In this document: piece by piece, positions 23,334 to 35,546 of the stretch | Position numbering within the stretch: position 1 is the first letter of the stretch | Layout: each line of letters opens with the position of its first letter | Assembly (NCBI RefSeq): GCF_035222275.1 | Contig: NC_085884.1 | Location: forward strand, 434,001-498,000 | Origin: Podospora bellae-mahoneyi | Lineage: Eukaryota > Ascomycota > Sordariomycetes > Sordariales > Podosporaceae | Length of the DNA stretch: 64,000 nt | Reading direction: 5' to 3' | Notes under the pieces: generated by a model | Told to the model about the DNA's origin: nothing | The model's input: the letters and a program-made list of their open reading frames with translations, nothing else | Database searches by the model: none | Translations under genes and position numbers: made by a program

Positions 23334-24619
23334 CTATGATGATGGCTGCCCTGGAGATGGCGAGGCACCCCTACTAAGACTCCTCGCTCTTCCGATAAGC
23401 TTCGATACACCCAGCGACGACGTCTTTTTCTTGAGGACGTAGATCTTGGGCATGCAGGCTACGAAGCCGCTTCCAGAGGGAGGATTGGGAGATGGGAGGG
23501 CGAAAGGGTAGATGGTGTAGTTGTCTGAGAGCCAGTGGTGGACCGAGTAGAAATCGCTTTTTCCCCACGGGGCGTGTTGTTAGTATCTTGGTGCGGACTG
23601 GTGACTGATGATAGGTGCACCGAGTGTCTTTTTTTCACATGGACAAGATATGTAGGGGGGGAACTTACGTCCATCTACTGGGTGTCTCTGGCAGGTTTGA
23701 GTCCGCTCCGTCTGGCCAGAAGGAGAACTCTTTTACGATGATACCTGGTCTGACGTCGAGCTCTTGGATGAGTTTCAGAAGGGTGTTGTTGAGGGTTGTG
23801 TCGAACAGGAGGGTGTGGGAGTTGATTTTGAGGATTCCTTTGTCGATGTACTCGTGGGGGGATCGAGAGTCGGGGAGGAGAAAGGTGCGGTGCTCGAGCT
23901 GAGTATGGTTGTCTGGTTTTTTGCGGAGGACGCGGGACATGTCTTCGAAGAAGTAGGATTGGCGGTTGATGTTGTTGTACTGGAACTGTGGGTGGATTAT
24001 ACTGTTGTCGGGTGGAGGGTCGATGGAGGGGGGCTGGCTGGAGGAGCTTTGGGACGGGGGTTTCTTCTCGGTGGGGGATAACTTGGGCTTTTGGGCTTTG
24101 TGGGAGACGGCTCGGGTGAAGTGGAGGAGGTTGGTGATGGAGATGTTGGATTGTTTGAGGTAGTACTTGAAAGGACCGCCGGGCTCGCCCATTTGCTCAA
24201 GGATGTGTCCTGCTAGGGGTCCTGTGTAGAAGATATGTTCGGCGGTGAGGATACGGCGCATTATTTGGTAGTAGCCCGGTTCGTTCAAGGGGTTGGGCTC
24301 CTTGAGGTCGTCTCTTCTGTAAATCTTGCGCTCTGTGAGCCCGGGTGGGAGTGAGTCGATAATGTGACATATTCTAGACCGACTTCAGTAACGTGTTCGA
24401 CCTCACAGAGCAGCTCTGGACCTACGTCGCGTTGTCAACCATGGCCCAATCTTGGCGTCTACTAGTGATGATGTTGTATGCGGCTTGAATATGAGGAGGT
24501 ACTTCGAGATAATTTTGAACAAGGTAGTCAGCCCTTCTGACAACCTCGTTCCTCCGAGCATAGCCCGGGTGAGTGTCGAGTTCTCCAGGCTCGATGGGTT
24601 TTGCACGTGGTTGCGACAT
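23334..24619 (-). CDS. Unrecognised protein, three exons
   Basis: Exons 24619-24426, 24373-23669 and 23556-23334 join in frame to about 373 aa. I do not recognise a family. Visible: start MSQPRAKPIEPGELDTHPGY, a mixed alpha/beta-looking N-terminal half (YYQIMRRILTAEHIFYTGPL), a low-complexity Lys/Pro/Ser linker (PTEKKPPSQSSSSQPPSIDP) and a C-terminal half with RHRTFLLPDSRSP-like, LLFDTTLNNTLLKLIQEL and VHHWLSDNYTIYPFALPSP. No signal peptide or membrane helix. The last acceptor is again an unusual GGGAAAAAG. A start 28 codons upstream is possible but has no obvious merit. Confidence 0.65.
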
Positions 24620-25377
24620 TTCGAAGCTTGTGTCGGTGAGGTGGGTGAGGAGCAGCGACTGAGGCCGTAGGGAGAGGTTATATGTGAATATGGGGTTCGT
24701 CAAGTGTGGGAGGAGGTATTGCTCCCGGTGGATTGGTCCAGACAGGTTGCTCCCAGGGCTTCGGCCCTCAGGCCCACAGATCAGTCTTGATAGTTATAGG
24801 TGTTTGCTCTCTGGAGCTGTTTATTTGAGCATCTCTGAATATCATTAACTTTTACACATCTCTGCGGACGCCCGACATTACGTGGGGATCTTCTTTGTTA
24901 CCCAAAGCTTCATTGGTGACACGAACAACTGCGGGCGGTCTGTTGGTTTCATTTTGCGGACAGCATCGTGATGAATTTTGAGACACGACATACAAACGTG
25001 CCATACGTGTGAATTATATGGGGTCGGATGGTGAATGGAGTCCAGACGGGTGCTTTGGCCCTTTCGCCACTCGGCTCCAAACGCTAACTTTTGGTGGGAG
25101 GCATCCCGAGAGGGCAGTGCAAATTACGTATCACAGACCGCCCCCCGGAACCCGCTCAGGGGTCCAGGGGCAAAACCATCGCGTTCTCATTCTAGGAGAG
25201 AATTGTCGTGGAGCTTACTCATAAATGATTGATGGTGTTGAGAAATGGTATTCTGCCGCACGATACAGCTCCCACACCGCGAAGTCCAGTCAACGTCTGT
25301 CAATCACTGCGCACAAGTGCGAGCTATCCCCAACCTATCTGATGCGCACTGTAACCCTTTATCACAGTCGTTTCACT
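24620..25377. other. Intergenic region, no supported gene
   Basis: Only short open frames; no RNA gene or repeat seen. Confidence 0.6.
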
Positions 25378-26516
25378 TTACCCAGCCAATTCTAGCCACT
25401 CAGGCTTATGAGTTCCGGAGCTATCGTACGTCTCCAACGACCTGGCGAAAACGAGGCATGTGAAAAGAAGATTGGAGAACAGCGATATCCCCTGGCACCA
25501 CACCCAGCCACTGAGACATTCAGTAGAGATTGTTCAGGGTAGTTAAAACCACAGGTAAAGAGTCTATGCGCCAAGAAGAGTTAACAAGAACACATACCCG
25601 CGGTAGTGTTCGTAAGAGTCGTGGATAATACACCAGAGGATTACCTTCCCAAGACCTGTCCCTGCAAGCCAGATCAGTGCAGCTTGTCGGACACGGAAAA
25701 TGAAACTTGTTTTCCGTCTTACACTGGCTGTCCTCTGGAAGGATGCAGGGTTGGTGGTTGATCCCCAATCGGTGATGATCATCCAAGGTCCAACCTTGTC
25801 ACCTAACCATTCTCCCATTTCCGGATCAAGTACAATGTCATAACTGAACCAGATGCAGATATAGCCAAGTTTTCTCGGCCATGCCAGGGGGCCAGATCTA
25901 AAGAGCGCCGAGAACAGGGATCATCAGTGTCGAGATGGCGCATTGGAGAGCTTTCTCATGTAGCAAGTCCTCTATCTGTACTGTGCGACGTATGGGGTTT
26001 TCGGACAGGCTTAGGTAGACTTCGTGGTTCCGATAGGCGATTAAAACGAGGACTTGTACTGCTACCCATCCTATAGACAAACACCAAGAGGCAGTTTGAA
26101 ATTCGAGTGGTATCGTGACAAAGACTAGTTTGATGATGACGAGAAGACAGCAATGGTGCCGAGAATCTTGACGATCAACTCGACATAGGAATCGTTCCCC
26201 CTCAGACTCTCCCTGGCGCTGCCAATAGACCTGATGCCACCAGGACGTGGACTCCTACGGCCGAGTTGGTCATCTTCTGATGGATTTAAATTTCGATGTC
26301 CATGAATATCTCGTGTCGAGGCACGGTCGGTGTTATCAAGGCTGCTGGCGGGTGACGCTTCGTCAGAGTAGGGGACAGCTCCTAGCAGGGGTGATCTTGC
26401 TTCGTCGTCGTCGTCGTCATGTCCCTGGGCATCCGGGTTTTCGGACCAGCGGTTGGAACTCCGGCGCTTCCACCAAGAATTAGTTGGAGTTGGGTTCACC
26501 AATTTCTAGTATGCCG
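25378..26516 (-). pseudogene. Multi-TM membrane protein gene with two frame breaks (possible pseudogene)
   Basis: Continuous protein-like sequence can be followed on the minus strand only by changing frame. From about 26502: NPTPTNSWWKRRSSNRWSEN, an acidic/Ser-rich cytosolic stretch (QGHDDDDDEARSPLLG), then YVELIVKILGTIAV. The same helix seems to continue one frame over as LLVIIKLVFVTIPLEFQ and GWVAVQVLVLIAYRNHE (break near 26140). A second change near 25907 links TLMIPVLGAL to FRSGPLAWPRKLGYICIWFS. The final intron (25597-25511, GTATGT...CTCAG) leads to a terminal exon with helix GISLFSNLLFTCLVFARS and stop at 25378. No in-frame ATG at the 5' end, so a first exon is missing or lost. Family not recognised. 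Splicing or sequence error could also explain the breaks. Confidence 0.5.
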
Positions 26517-26593
26517 GGAGGCTGCCGCGACTTCGTAGAAGTAGCACAGCTGTGGCAGTCATCTGTAGGTTGCCCCGGAGCCTCAATCCAAGA

Positions 26594-28724
26594 TCAGCTC
26601 TTGTCAGCCCAAGACAACGGATGGGTCGGGCGGATGCATTGTGACAATGCGAAGATGATGAGGTTTCGTGTCGGTGTGTTGACATTTGTGGCTTGGGTTG
26701 GAGTTGGCTGCCTCCGAAAAGCGCTGAAAGTGGCCACCAGCGAGAGCGAGCCCAGCCTTGGGACCGGCATTGTCGCCAGTTCCTTAGGCACCCAGGCAGA
26801 GTCATTTTGACCAAAAGAGTTTAAGTTGGCAAAAGGAATCTGCAGGTATTCTTGAACCGTGATATAGCTATATAGGTCGGTACCCGATACTTTAGGTACT
26901 TGAGCCAAATCGGCTCCTGTCAATAGCAAACCTGAGAAGTCGAACCCATTCCAGCCATCATTGTAGTTGGGGTCCGTCACCAAACAAAGATTCAATCTGA
27001 TCTTGCTCCAACACAGCATCAAGCTTCGCCTTCTCCTCAATAGCTGCGATTTCCGCAGGAGCAACAACAACCTCTGGCTCCTCGGTGCCTTTGTTGTCCG
27101 CGCCAGCAACTGCCTCAGCCTTCATTCGGCCAAATCGCGACCCAAACGTCCTCCGTCTTTGGATCCGCGATCTCACAGGACCTAAACCAGGTTAACCATA
27201 TTATTCATGCACGCCATACGTCGCGCCAGTTGACTTACCCTTGACCGGTTCACGACCTTCGGCTTCCCTCCTCGAGTTAACCTCCCCACAGTTCGGCGCA
27301 GAAATCGGCACCAACGACTGCGGAAACGGATCCAACGGACCCCAGATATTCCCATTCTCGTCCCTCCCAACGCCCTTGGTCAAGAACTCCATCTCCCGAA
27401 ACTCAAACGGCACGCCGTTGGCGAACAACCCCGGGATGTCCATCTCGGTCTGAACCCACACGTTCACAGGTTGGATGTAGCTCCCTGCCAGAATTCCGTT
27501 CCTGGTCCTCCGGGTGATGGGGATACCGTCAATCTCGGCTACGGCACGATACTCCCTTGTGTAGCCAAACAGGATCTCATTGCGGTACTCGAACTTGTTC
27601 TGGAAGTTACGTCCACCGCGAAGACCGACGCCGGCGATCATGCGTTCTGTTGTCTCGCCTGTGCAGGGGTTTACGTCGAGGGCGTAGAGGGTTACCGAGG
27701 TGCGGGGGTTGGAGGAGAAGCCGATGAACTTGGTGGGGTTTAGCACCGGTATGGTTGTTTGGGGGGAGGGCAGGGCCAGGGGCTTACTCTGGAGTCAGCG
27801 ATTTCAGCTGCCGGGCTGGGACTGAAGATACCGAGGAGAGCGAGCTCCATGCGGATGTAGACAATGTCATCACCAGTGGTGATTTGAACGTTTTGGGCGA
27901 CGATGCTGAAGGCGATGACTTCGTCGCCGCGCCGGAAGCCACTGAAGGTGATGAGATCGCCCGGGAGGAAGGGGGCCATGACCAATGGGTTGGGGGCGCG
28001 GCTAAGGGTGACAGTCAGAACGCTGAGTTGACCACGATGGTAAGGATCGCTTACAAGATTCCGGGACGGCCAGTAGGCCGATTGCTCAACGGACACAAGG
28101 GATCAGAACCGTTGCGGGGGATACACATAGGAAATCCTGAAAACGCAGTGATGCTGGGACTTTGATCATCCGCCGTCATGAACGGCGCACCGTCATACCC
28201 AACAGAGAAGACACCGTTGGGATCGCTGATGCGGACGGTAGGTCCGTTCTCGATCTTCATGCTACCATCAGTGTAATTGAGGGACTCGATGAAGCCGAAG
28301 CTGAGGCCCTCGAAGAACTCGGTGATTACCACCTGACCGACACGGGGGTCTCCCTCGATAGTGTTGCCCATGACCTGTAACAGGTATTAGCCAGCCACTA
28401 ACTTGGAGTCGACAGCAAGCGGGGGCTGCTTACCAAGGTCTCAAACCCGATGAAGTCTGACTTGTTCGCGACAAAGTCTCTCCACGGCACCCACGCGGCA
28501 GGAAACTGGACCAAGAGGTTTCTGGGGATGTTCAAAACGAAGCCGTTGACGGTGATTGTACCGCCGGCGTTGTAGGATGTGTCATTGGCGGTGACGGTTG
28601 CGTCCTCGAACGCTCCCTGTACCCAGATAGGAGAGTCATCTCGGAGGACCTGGCCGAGGACACAAGGGAGGAACAAAGAGAAAAAGAGAAAAGAGAGGAT
28701 CGAGGTGAAGATGTGACACCTCAT
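26594..28724 (-). CDS. Uncharacterised secreted protein, six exons
   Basis: Proposed exons: 28724-28434, 28374-28055, 28001-27788, 27728-27239, 27181-26981 and 26931-26594; the first four junctions are clean (GTAAGC/GTAAGT donors, frame kept). Residues 1-25 (MRCHIFTSILSFLFFSLFLP...) are a signal peptide. The body has QVLRDDSPIWVQGAF, GGTITVNGFVLNIPRNLLVQ, GYDGAPFMTADDQSPSIT, PNPLVMAPFLPGDLITFSGF and VNVWVQTEMDIPG, a beta-rich extracellular pattern I have seen in ascomycete hypothetical proteins but cannot name. Exon 5 is Lys/Glu-rich (RIQRRRTFGSRFGRMK). The exon 5/6 junction uses a weak GTGACG donor and 49-bp intron; without it the frame breaks there. The start at 28724 fits the signal peptide better than the upstream ATG at 28850. 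Confidence 0.7.
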
Positions 28725-30025
28725 GTTGGCAGTGTTGCTGAGCGAGTCAAGGACGGATACGGGTACCTGACATAGAGCCAGCACAAGTCTCTGTTGAGGC
28801 TCATGTCTTATATAGGTTCTTCTCTGTGACGGCTCAGTCATCACAGTCATAGTCCATGTTTCTTCTTAGCGGCAGCTCCAATCTGTCAAGGCATGGCTCT
28901 CTGGCTCACTTCTTCGTGACTCGGGGGGAAATATTCCAGCTCGGCTGGACCTGCCCATCGGCTTGGTCATCAAGGTAGAAGCGAGCTATAGACACTATTC
29001 TGAGATGAACTCATCCATCAGGAGAACCTAGAGTCTGTGGCCTTGTGTCAATAGGATCCATGAGAATACAACATAACAAACATATAGGTTACTGTTAAGC
29101 GAGCAGATGCCGACTATCACAGAGCCAAGGCCAGTCTAACATCATGTGCCGCTTCCTTTGCAGCTTTATTCCCCACCATCAGAGATTCGCTAAATCTTTC
29201 TTCCCGACGTTAATCCTTCATTTATTAGGACAGATCTCACACCTCCACCATTTCAGGTAGAACTTGTAGGAAATTTCCTCCGTCTCGTCCCGGCTGAGAT
29301 TCCTACTTGGAGATGGTAAAGACTCGTGCAACAGTCTACATTGTCTTGGGTGTAACCCGACAGAAAAAGAATGGTTCAACGTATAGCCGATAATATTCAG
29401 AGTAGGTAAGGGGCAAAACGGGGGGGGTTCATTGACAGTCCAAGAGCGGGCCGTCGCGTGGGAAGGAATAGGGGTCACGCCCACTCGGCTTCTTCCCGAT
29501 GACGTGCTGGGGTGTTGTGAGACGCCGCTCTCTGCCGAGTTTGGCTGTTGGAGGGTGCCCATATCGGCATCGAGGATCGACCTGCATGGGACTATCGGGT
29601 ATTTTAATTTGCTCAGGGCTGAGCGATAGCGGCGGTAGTTGCTGAAGCGAAGTTCACCCCCCCTGGCGCCCACGGACGTCTCGTATTAGTCTGCCCCCCC
29701 CCACACACCCCTTAGAAATCTAAAGATGGAAACAAGAGCGTGTGTCATTGACCACAAGTTCGTCACCACACCATGGCTACATCGGGATTATTGTTTCGCC
29801 ACTGAGAATATCGCAAGAAGAAACGAAGTGCGAGATGAGTTCATCTGGAGCTGACAGACCGAGGTTGCTAGCTGGGCATTGGCTTGGAAGAAGAGATGGC
29901 AACTCGAGCCGAGCGAGACAAATCGAGATGCCCTCATATATCTGGATGAGCAGATCTATCAGTGGGATATTCAGGCCTTGGATGTTATCGCCGGTGATCT
30001 GTTTTCGACATTGCCATCGTCCACC
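28725..30025. other. Intergenic region between divergent secreted-protein genes
   Basis: About 1.3 kb, shared 5' flank of the minus-strand secreted protein and the plus-strand multicopper oxidase. The 151-codon frame at 29218-29673 (minus) has no recognisable domain. A run of nine C lies near 29694-29702. Confidence 0.55.
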
Positions 30026-32321
30026 ATGGTGCTGTTCAGTTATCTCAAGCTCGCAGCCCTTGCAGTGGCACTGGCCTCCCATCTTTCAAAAGCCCACCTC
30101 TTGCATCGTCCTGAAGATGCTTCTTCAGAAAAGATCACGGGCAGCCATGATCACCTCGGATTTCGTTCAGAAACAGAGGACCACCATCTGGTCAAGAGGA
30201 AGCACCCAAACCTGAGCCCAGACTACCCGCTCATGTTCCAAGTCTCACTTCCTATCCCTCCTCTGAAGCAACCCACCCGGTAAGTCCCCGTGCTGCCATC
30301 TGGCCTCGGTCCCTACCATCGGACTGATACCTCCCAGAATTGTCAAAGTCCCCACTCTGTCCAACATGACCTCCCCGTTCTCGAACCTTACCAATGCCAA
30401 CACCACGATTCCAAGGTTTGTGCATTACTACGAGATTGAGATCAAGCCCTTCCAGCACTCCATCTACCCGGATCTCAGTCCCGCCAATCTTGTCGGCTAC
30501 GATGGCATCTCTCCCGGTCCCACCATCATGGTGCCACGAGGGACCGAGTCCGTCGTTCGCTTCGTCAACAACGCCCACGCCAACAGCTCCGTTCACCTCC
30601 ACGGATCCTATTCTCGCGCTCCCTTTGATGGTTGGGCCGAGGACACCACCGCCCCTGGGGAGTACAAGGACTATTACTTCCCGAACCGGCAGTCGGGCAG
30701 GATGATGTGGTATCACGACCACGCAGTGCACATTGTCTGTTCCTCTCCATCCTGCAAGTTCCAAGTCATGGCACGCTAACCAATACGAAAACCGCAGACA
30801 GCAGAGAACGCCTACATGGGCCAAGCAGGCGTGTATCTCGTCCACGACCCAGCAGAAGATGCCCTCAACCTCCCTTCCGGCTATGGCGAATACGACATCC
30901 CCCTCGTCCTCGCAGCCAAACAGTACAACCTCGACGGGACACTGTTCTCCACTGTCGGGGAGAGAATCAGCCTCTGGGGTGATGTCATCCACGTCAACGG
31001 CCAGCCGTGGCCCTTTCTGAACGTCGAGCCACGCAAGTACCGGTTCCGGTTCCTCAACGCGGCCGTGTCAAGATCGTTCTCGCTATACTTTGTCAAGACA
31101 AGCAATGCCGGCGGGCTCAACGCCAAACTTCCCTTCAAGGTCATTGCGAGCGATTCGGGGCTGTTGGAGAAGCCAGTTCAGACTTCGTACATGGTTTGTC
31201 TCCTCCCAGTCCCTTTTCTTCCCTGAAATGGTAGCTAACCAGTTGATCGCTAGTACATCTCCATGGCCGAGCGCTATGAAATCGTTTTCGACTTCTCCTC
31301 CCACGCCGGACAGACCATCGAGCTCCGCAACTTTGCCAAAGCCGGCGGCGCCGGGGTCGAGGACGACTACCAAGACACAGACAAGGTCATGCGCTTTGTG
31401 GTTTCCAACACCACTGCCAGCGCCGACACCTCCGTTGTCCCTGCCCAACTCCGCACCGTTCCGTTTCCCCGTCCCAAGACAAGGAGAAAGATTGACCAGC
31501 ACTTCAAGTTCCACCGCGCCAACGGTCAATGGCTCATCAATGGCGTTGGCTTCGCGGAGGCCAACAACCGTATCCTTGCCAACGTCCCCCGCGGCACGGT
31601 TGAGATCTGGGAGTTGGAGAACACTACCGATGGCTGGTCTCACCCAATTCACGTGCATTTGGTGGACTTTCGGGTTATCTGGCGTCGGCGGGAGGGTAGG
31701 CGCGTGGAGAAATACGAAAGTGAGGGGCTCAAGGATGTCGTATGGCTTGGGAGAGAGGAAACGGTGCTGGTGGAGGCTCATTACGCTCCCTGGGACGGCG
31801 TGTACATGTTCCATTGCCACAACCTCATCCACGAGGACGACGATATGATGGCCGCATTCAATGTTACTGCGTTGCCTGACTTTGGGTACAACAACTTCTC
31901 TGCCAAGTTCTTGGATCCCATGGAGCCGAGGTGGAGGGCAAAGCCGTTTGCCGTGGCAGACTTTACCGCACGGACAGGGCCATTCTCAGGGGTGGCGATT
32001 GACCAAAAGGTGAAAGACTTTGCTGCGTCGGACGCCTATAGGCATGCCGACGAGATCATGGATGGCTTGGATCAATACTGGAGGACCGCCAGCCAGCCTG
32101 TTCGGAGCACAAGTACACGATCATCTGCAACCAATACCCGATCGACCTCGAGCACAGGGACGCGAACCACTACCACATCTAGGGCAACGACGACATCGAG
32201 GGCAACAACATCAACGCCGACAACTCGAAATTTAAGCACCGGCTTCAAGCAACCACTCGTTCATTCATTACAAAATCATGGGACAGTTCGGCGACACAGT
32301 CGACACTGCCGCCGCGCTTAA
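30026..32321 (+). CDS. Bilirubin-oxidase-like multicopper oxidase, secreted
   Basis: Exons 30026-30279, 30338-30734, 30798-31193 and 31254-32321 give about 704 aa. Signal peptide MVLFSYLKLAALAVALASHL, then a propeptide with a KR dibasic at HLVKRKHPN. All four copper-binding segments are present: SSVHLHGSYS, MMWYHDHAVH, SHPIHVHLVDF and MFHCHNLIHEDDDMM with a candidate axial Met. Other landmarks: GYDGISPGPTIMVPRGT, ENAYMGQAGVYLVHDP, YISMAERYEIVFDF. These resemble the bilirubin oxidase branch rather than laccases. The last about 75 residues are a Thr/Ser/Arg-rich tail unlike the core; an alternative splice (GTACAC...ACATCTAG near 32116-32185) could change it. Confidence 0.9.
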
Positions 32322-34154
32322 CGTCTAGGCCGCTGTCAAGATCTCGTCCGCCATCCACAGCAACACTGTTCTAGGTAGCCAGATGACACTACGTGTATCC
32401 GGAAACAAGAAGGTTTTGCCGGTCTCTCTATGTATTGACCTGTTTCGCTTTCTTCATCTATATATTCATTCCAGTACCATTCAGTTATGTTTCATTTTCA
32501 ATGCCAGAATCATTACAGAAAATCACGATCGTCACCAACACCGTTGATGCCTCTGTTAAGTGCCTGTTAAATTTGGAGCCAACACCCCAGTTTGATCTAA
32601 TAATCGTTCCCGTCACCCGCGTGTTAGTTACAGTCTCATTTAATATGGGCCCATACCGAACACCTACAACCCGACCGAACCCTACCGACTTTGCCTCACG
32701 TGATCTGCGCTCGCGGGGTGTAGGGGGTCCTATACCATGTCAGCGATATTCCCATGCTTCTGACATAGGCGAGACTCCTTTTTCACCTCCGAGCCCTCAG
32801 CCGGAAGCTCCTTCTAGAGACACATGTGAGCTAACGCCGTTTAGAGATCTACAGCAAAGACAAGAACTTACGAGCAAGTCCTCAAGTCTAGCCTCTTGCG
32901 CAAGAGATTAGAAAGATCGTGACACATCTCTCTTTAAAAAGGGGATTGGAATCACGTTGGCCTCGCTCATTTTCTTTATCGCGTCGTTCGCAAGCATGTA
33001 GGCGGTCATCCAAGCTTATCCAAAATCCTATTTGGAAACGGCATGCCTGAATATTTCCGGACTGTAGGCGGCATTAGTAACCATCCAAGCATGTCAAAAT
33101 CTCATTCAAAGGGCGCAACATACTTGTGGATTTTGGGGCTGTGAGCGAGTAAGAAAACATCCAAACATTGTAAAAACCGGTTGAAAAGCGCATACATGGC
33201 ATCTACAAGCTTTTCTGAATTCCGAAATGATCAAAAAAGAGTAAACATCGAAGATGCTGGGACAAAAGAAGTATGTAAACATGCCATGGGTTATGGTCGG
33301 GTTTTTTTTTTTTTTACATGTGTGTTTAGGGAAAAGAAGGGGAAAAATCGCGACTTGTCAGATTCAAGACCTCTGCTTCATGATGGGACAGTCTGTGCAC
33401 ACAGCTGGTTTAGCAAAGTCATCAAGGTTGATGGAAAAGGGGGAAGGTGCGTTCGAGCTTTTCTTAATGAGTCTGTCTTGTTCCCGATCACACTACACTT
33501 TTAACTGGATAAACATACAAACCTACTGAGCTATTTGACCTGTCTTGTTATGAGGTTACTGAATCTCATCATTTCTTTCCAGAGTTACGAAAAGACATGA
33601 TGACAAGTCTTACAAAAGAACGGCTGACCCCTTCATACAGAGACTGGGGTATATATATGTTTGTTGCTGACCGTGGTCTTGTCACACCTACACAACTCAC
33701 AGTTATAAGAAGCCGTTAGTGAAAGCATAAGAAGATTGGGCACCCTGAAGATGGGAGTTCATTATACGGGGGTGGAAGGACTCCTCGTGGTAAGGAGGAA
33801 GGCCTGATGAGCCGTACATGACGGAGCTGATGGCTGTTCACAAGGCCTGGAATTCCATTTACATGACCTCCTACTCGCACGCCTCGTCACCAGAGATAAC
33901 AGCAACCTACACTCTCCACACATATCAGCCGCATACGACTGTTGTTCATAGGTTACGTATAGCATCTCAACTGAGGACACATGCTATAACCCTTGTCACG
34001 TCACTTTCCCGACCGGCAGGAGGTCAAAAAGAAACCAGGAACATTGCTACTTTGTAACTTTTAGAGTTGAGGTGATAGCAGCTATGTCAACCAAGAGCGA
34101 AAAAGCATCAAAAATATCTCCCTTGCTCTTGAACCCAAGCTCAAGCGAACACGA
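32322..34154. other. Gene-poor region with a decayed tandem repeat
   Basis: About 1.8 kb, AT-richer than its neighbours; contains the repeat at 32998-33210 and no supported gene. Confidence 0.6.
32998..33210. repeat. Three diverged tandem repeat units of about 65-77 bp
   Basis: Units start at about 32998 and 33064 (both GTAGGCGG) and 33141 (GTGAGCGA). Shared blocks in order are the start motif, CATCCAAGC or CATCCAAAC, CAAAATC or TAAAAAC, a TTTGGAAA/TTCAAAGG/TTGAAAAG core and a GCAT/GCGCA end. Divergence suggests an old duplication. Unit borders are approximate. Confidence 0.55.
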
Positions 34155-34227
34155 CGATCCACCCAGGGCTCGAACCTGGAACCTCCTGATTCGTAGTCAG
34201 ACGCGCTTCCAATTACGCCAGCAGACC
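34155..34227 (-). tRNA. tRNA-Arg (anticodon ACG)
   Basis: 73-nt cloverleaf on the minus strand. Acceptor GGTCTGC pairs with GTGGATC (G-T pairs tolerated), anticodon stem TCTGA/TCAGG around loop CTACGAA with ACG at 34-36, T-arm CCAGG-TTCGAGC-CCTGG. A-box TGGCGTAATTGGAAGCGC. No intron. Confidence 0.93.
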
Positions 34228-35546
34228 TTGCTGTGATGGTGTTTGCCTCCAGGGTAGAGGCTTCAAGTTTGACATGCAGAATTTGTGCGTGGGTGTTCCT
34301 TGTCGATATCAACCCTGGAGCGAGTGGGGCCACCACCGAATCATGGGCTGGGGTTTCCAAGTAGGGAAAAACAGCCCAGATGACAGTAGACTTCAGAGCT
34401 CAAGCAGTCAGGAAGAATACCTTCTCGGCACCGGTTTGACCTGGGTAGGAAGATATTTGGAGATAAGGGGCTGCCATCAACCCTAACCCCCAATTCCAAG
34501 TCGCACCCTCCACGATTCAGTTCTGGCAAAGATCGCCCAAACGCTATGTGTGACAGCAACGTCAAGATAAGGTTGCAGGTGTCAATGCCAATCAAGAAGG
34601 GTTACTGGTGTATTGGTGGTTGCATGGGAGGACGTCGTGCAGCGATCTGTGTTCTGTTATCAGGTCCTTTCAGGGTAGTTGAGGATGGGGACATCAGTGT
34701 GCCCGTAGCACCATGACCATCAGCACGGAGGAGTGGTTTCGTGGGATTTCTGGGGGAATGTTATCCACGCCTTGGGGAAGACAATGCTCGGAAGCACCGG
34801 GTCTAGAATAACAACAAGACAAAAATAAAAGAGGGCGGCAAGCTGCGCCCTGCTTTGCCATGTGGTAAAATGACAAATGCCAAAGCCGGGAATCGTCGAC
34901 ATGTTGACGGGAGTTCAGCAGAGCCCCACTGCGATCAGTGGGTTCCGAGAGGAACGGGTGTTCCCGCCGCGGAGATGCAATTGTTACTGGCAACTGCTGA
35001 CTCGGCCTTCCTGTTAGCAATAGTGAGCTGATCCAGCTGATCGAGCCTCAAATGTCCACACGAGGGATATTGCAGGAATTGCCCAGCCGGGAGAATTGTT
35101 TTGCAACTCGCAAGAAAAAAACGGTCTTGTTGGAGCATCGGCCCTCGGAGATGCGCTTGTCAATGTCGATCGTACGGCACTCGGTATCGTACCACACCCC
35201 CTAGGCGAGACCAAGAAAGCTCTGCGCAATGGCTGGGGAAGTGAAGGAAGGCAAGGGATTTCGGGCGGCAATGGGATGACAGAAAGGTAGAGAGAACAAC
35301 AGGATGTTGAGAAGGATAAATACCCTTCCATGGTCCATGGAAAACAATCTCAATATCCCAAACCATCAACTCTAGAGTGGACCAGAGTCGCAACGCATAT
35401 CCCCAGATTTCCCCAGTTCCCCACTTGAGCCGACCGTTGGGAATCTGAGACGCTACACTTGTCAAGACTTCTAACTTCAGTCTCCCCTTCCAATAGCCAC
35501 TCATTAAGCTTTCCCAAGTCAGATAGACCACTGGATATCCTTCACC
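34228..35546. other. Intergenic region upstream of flavohaemoglobin
   Basis: About 1.3 kb, short open frames only. A perfect CCATGG-TCCATGG-like inverted motif occurs near 35327-35341 in the proximal promoter. Confidence 0.5.

Noticed and set aside
29218-29673. 151-codon minus-strand frame
   Set aside because: No recognisable motif; lies in a divergent promoter region.
33303-33315. Short T-run suggested as a terminator
   Set aside because: Only a homopolymer in gene-free DNA; no adjacent RNA polymerase III gene ends there.
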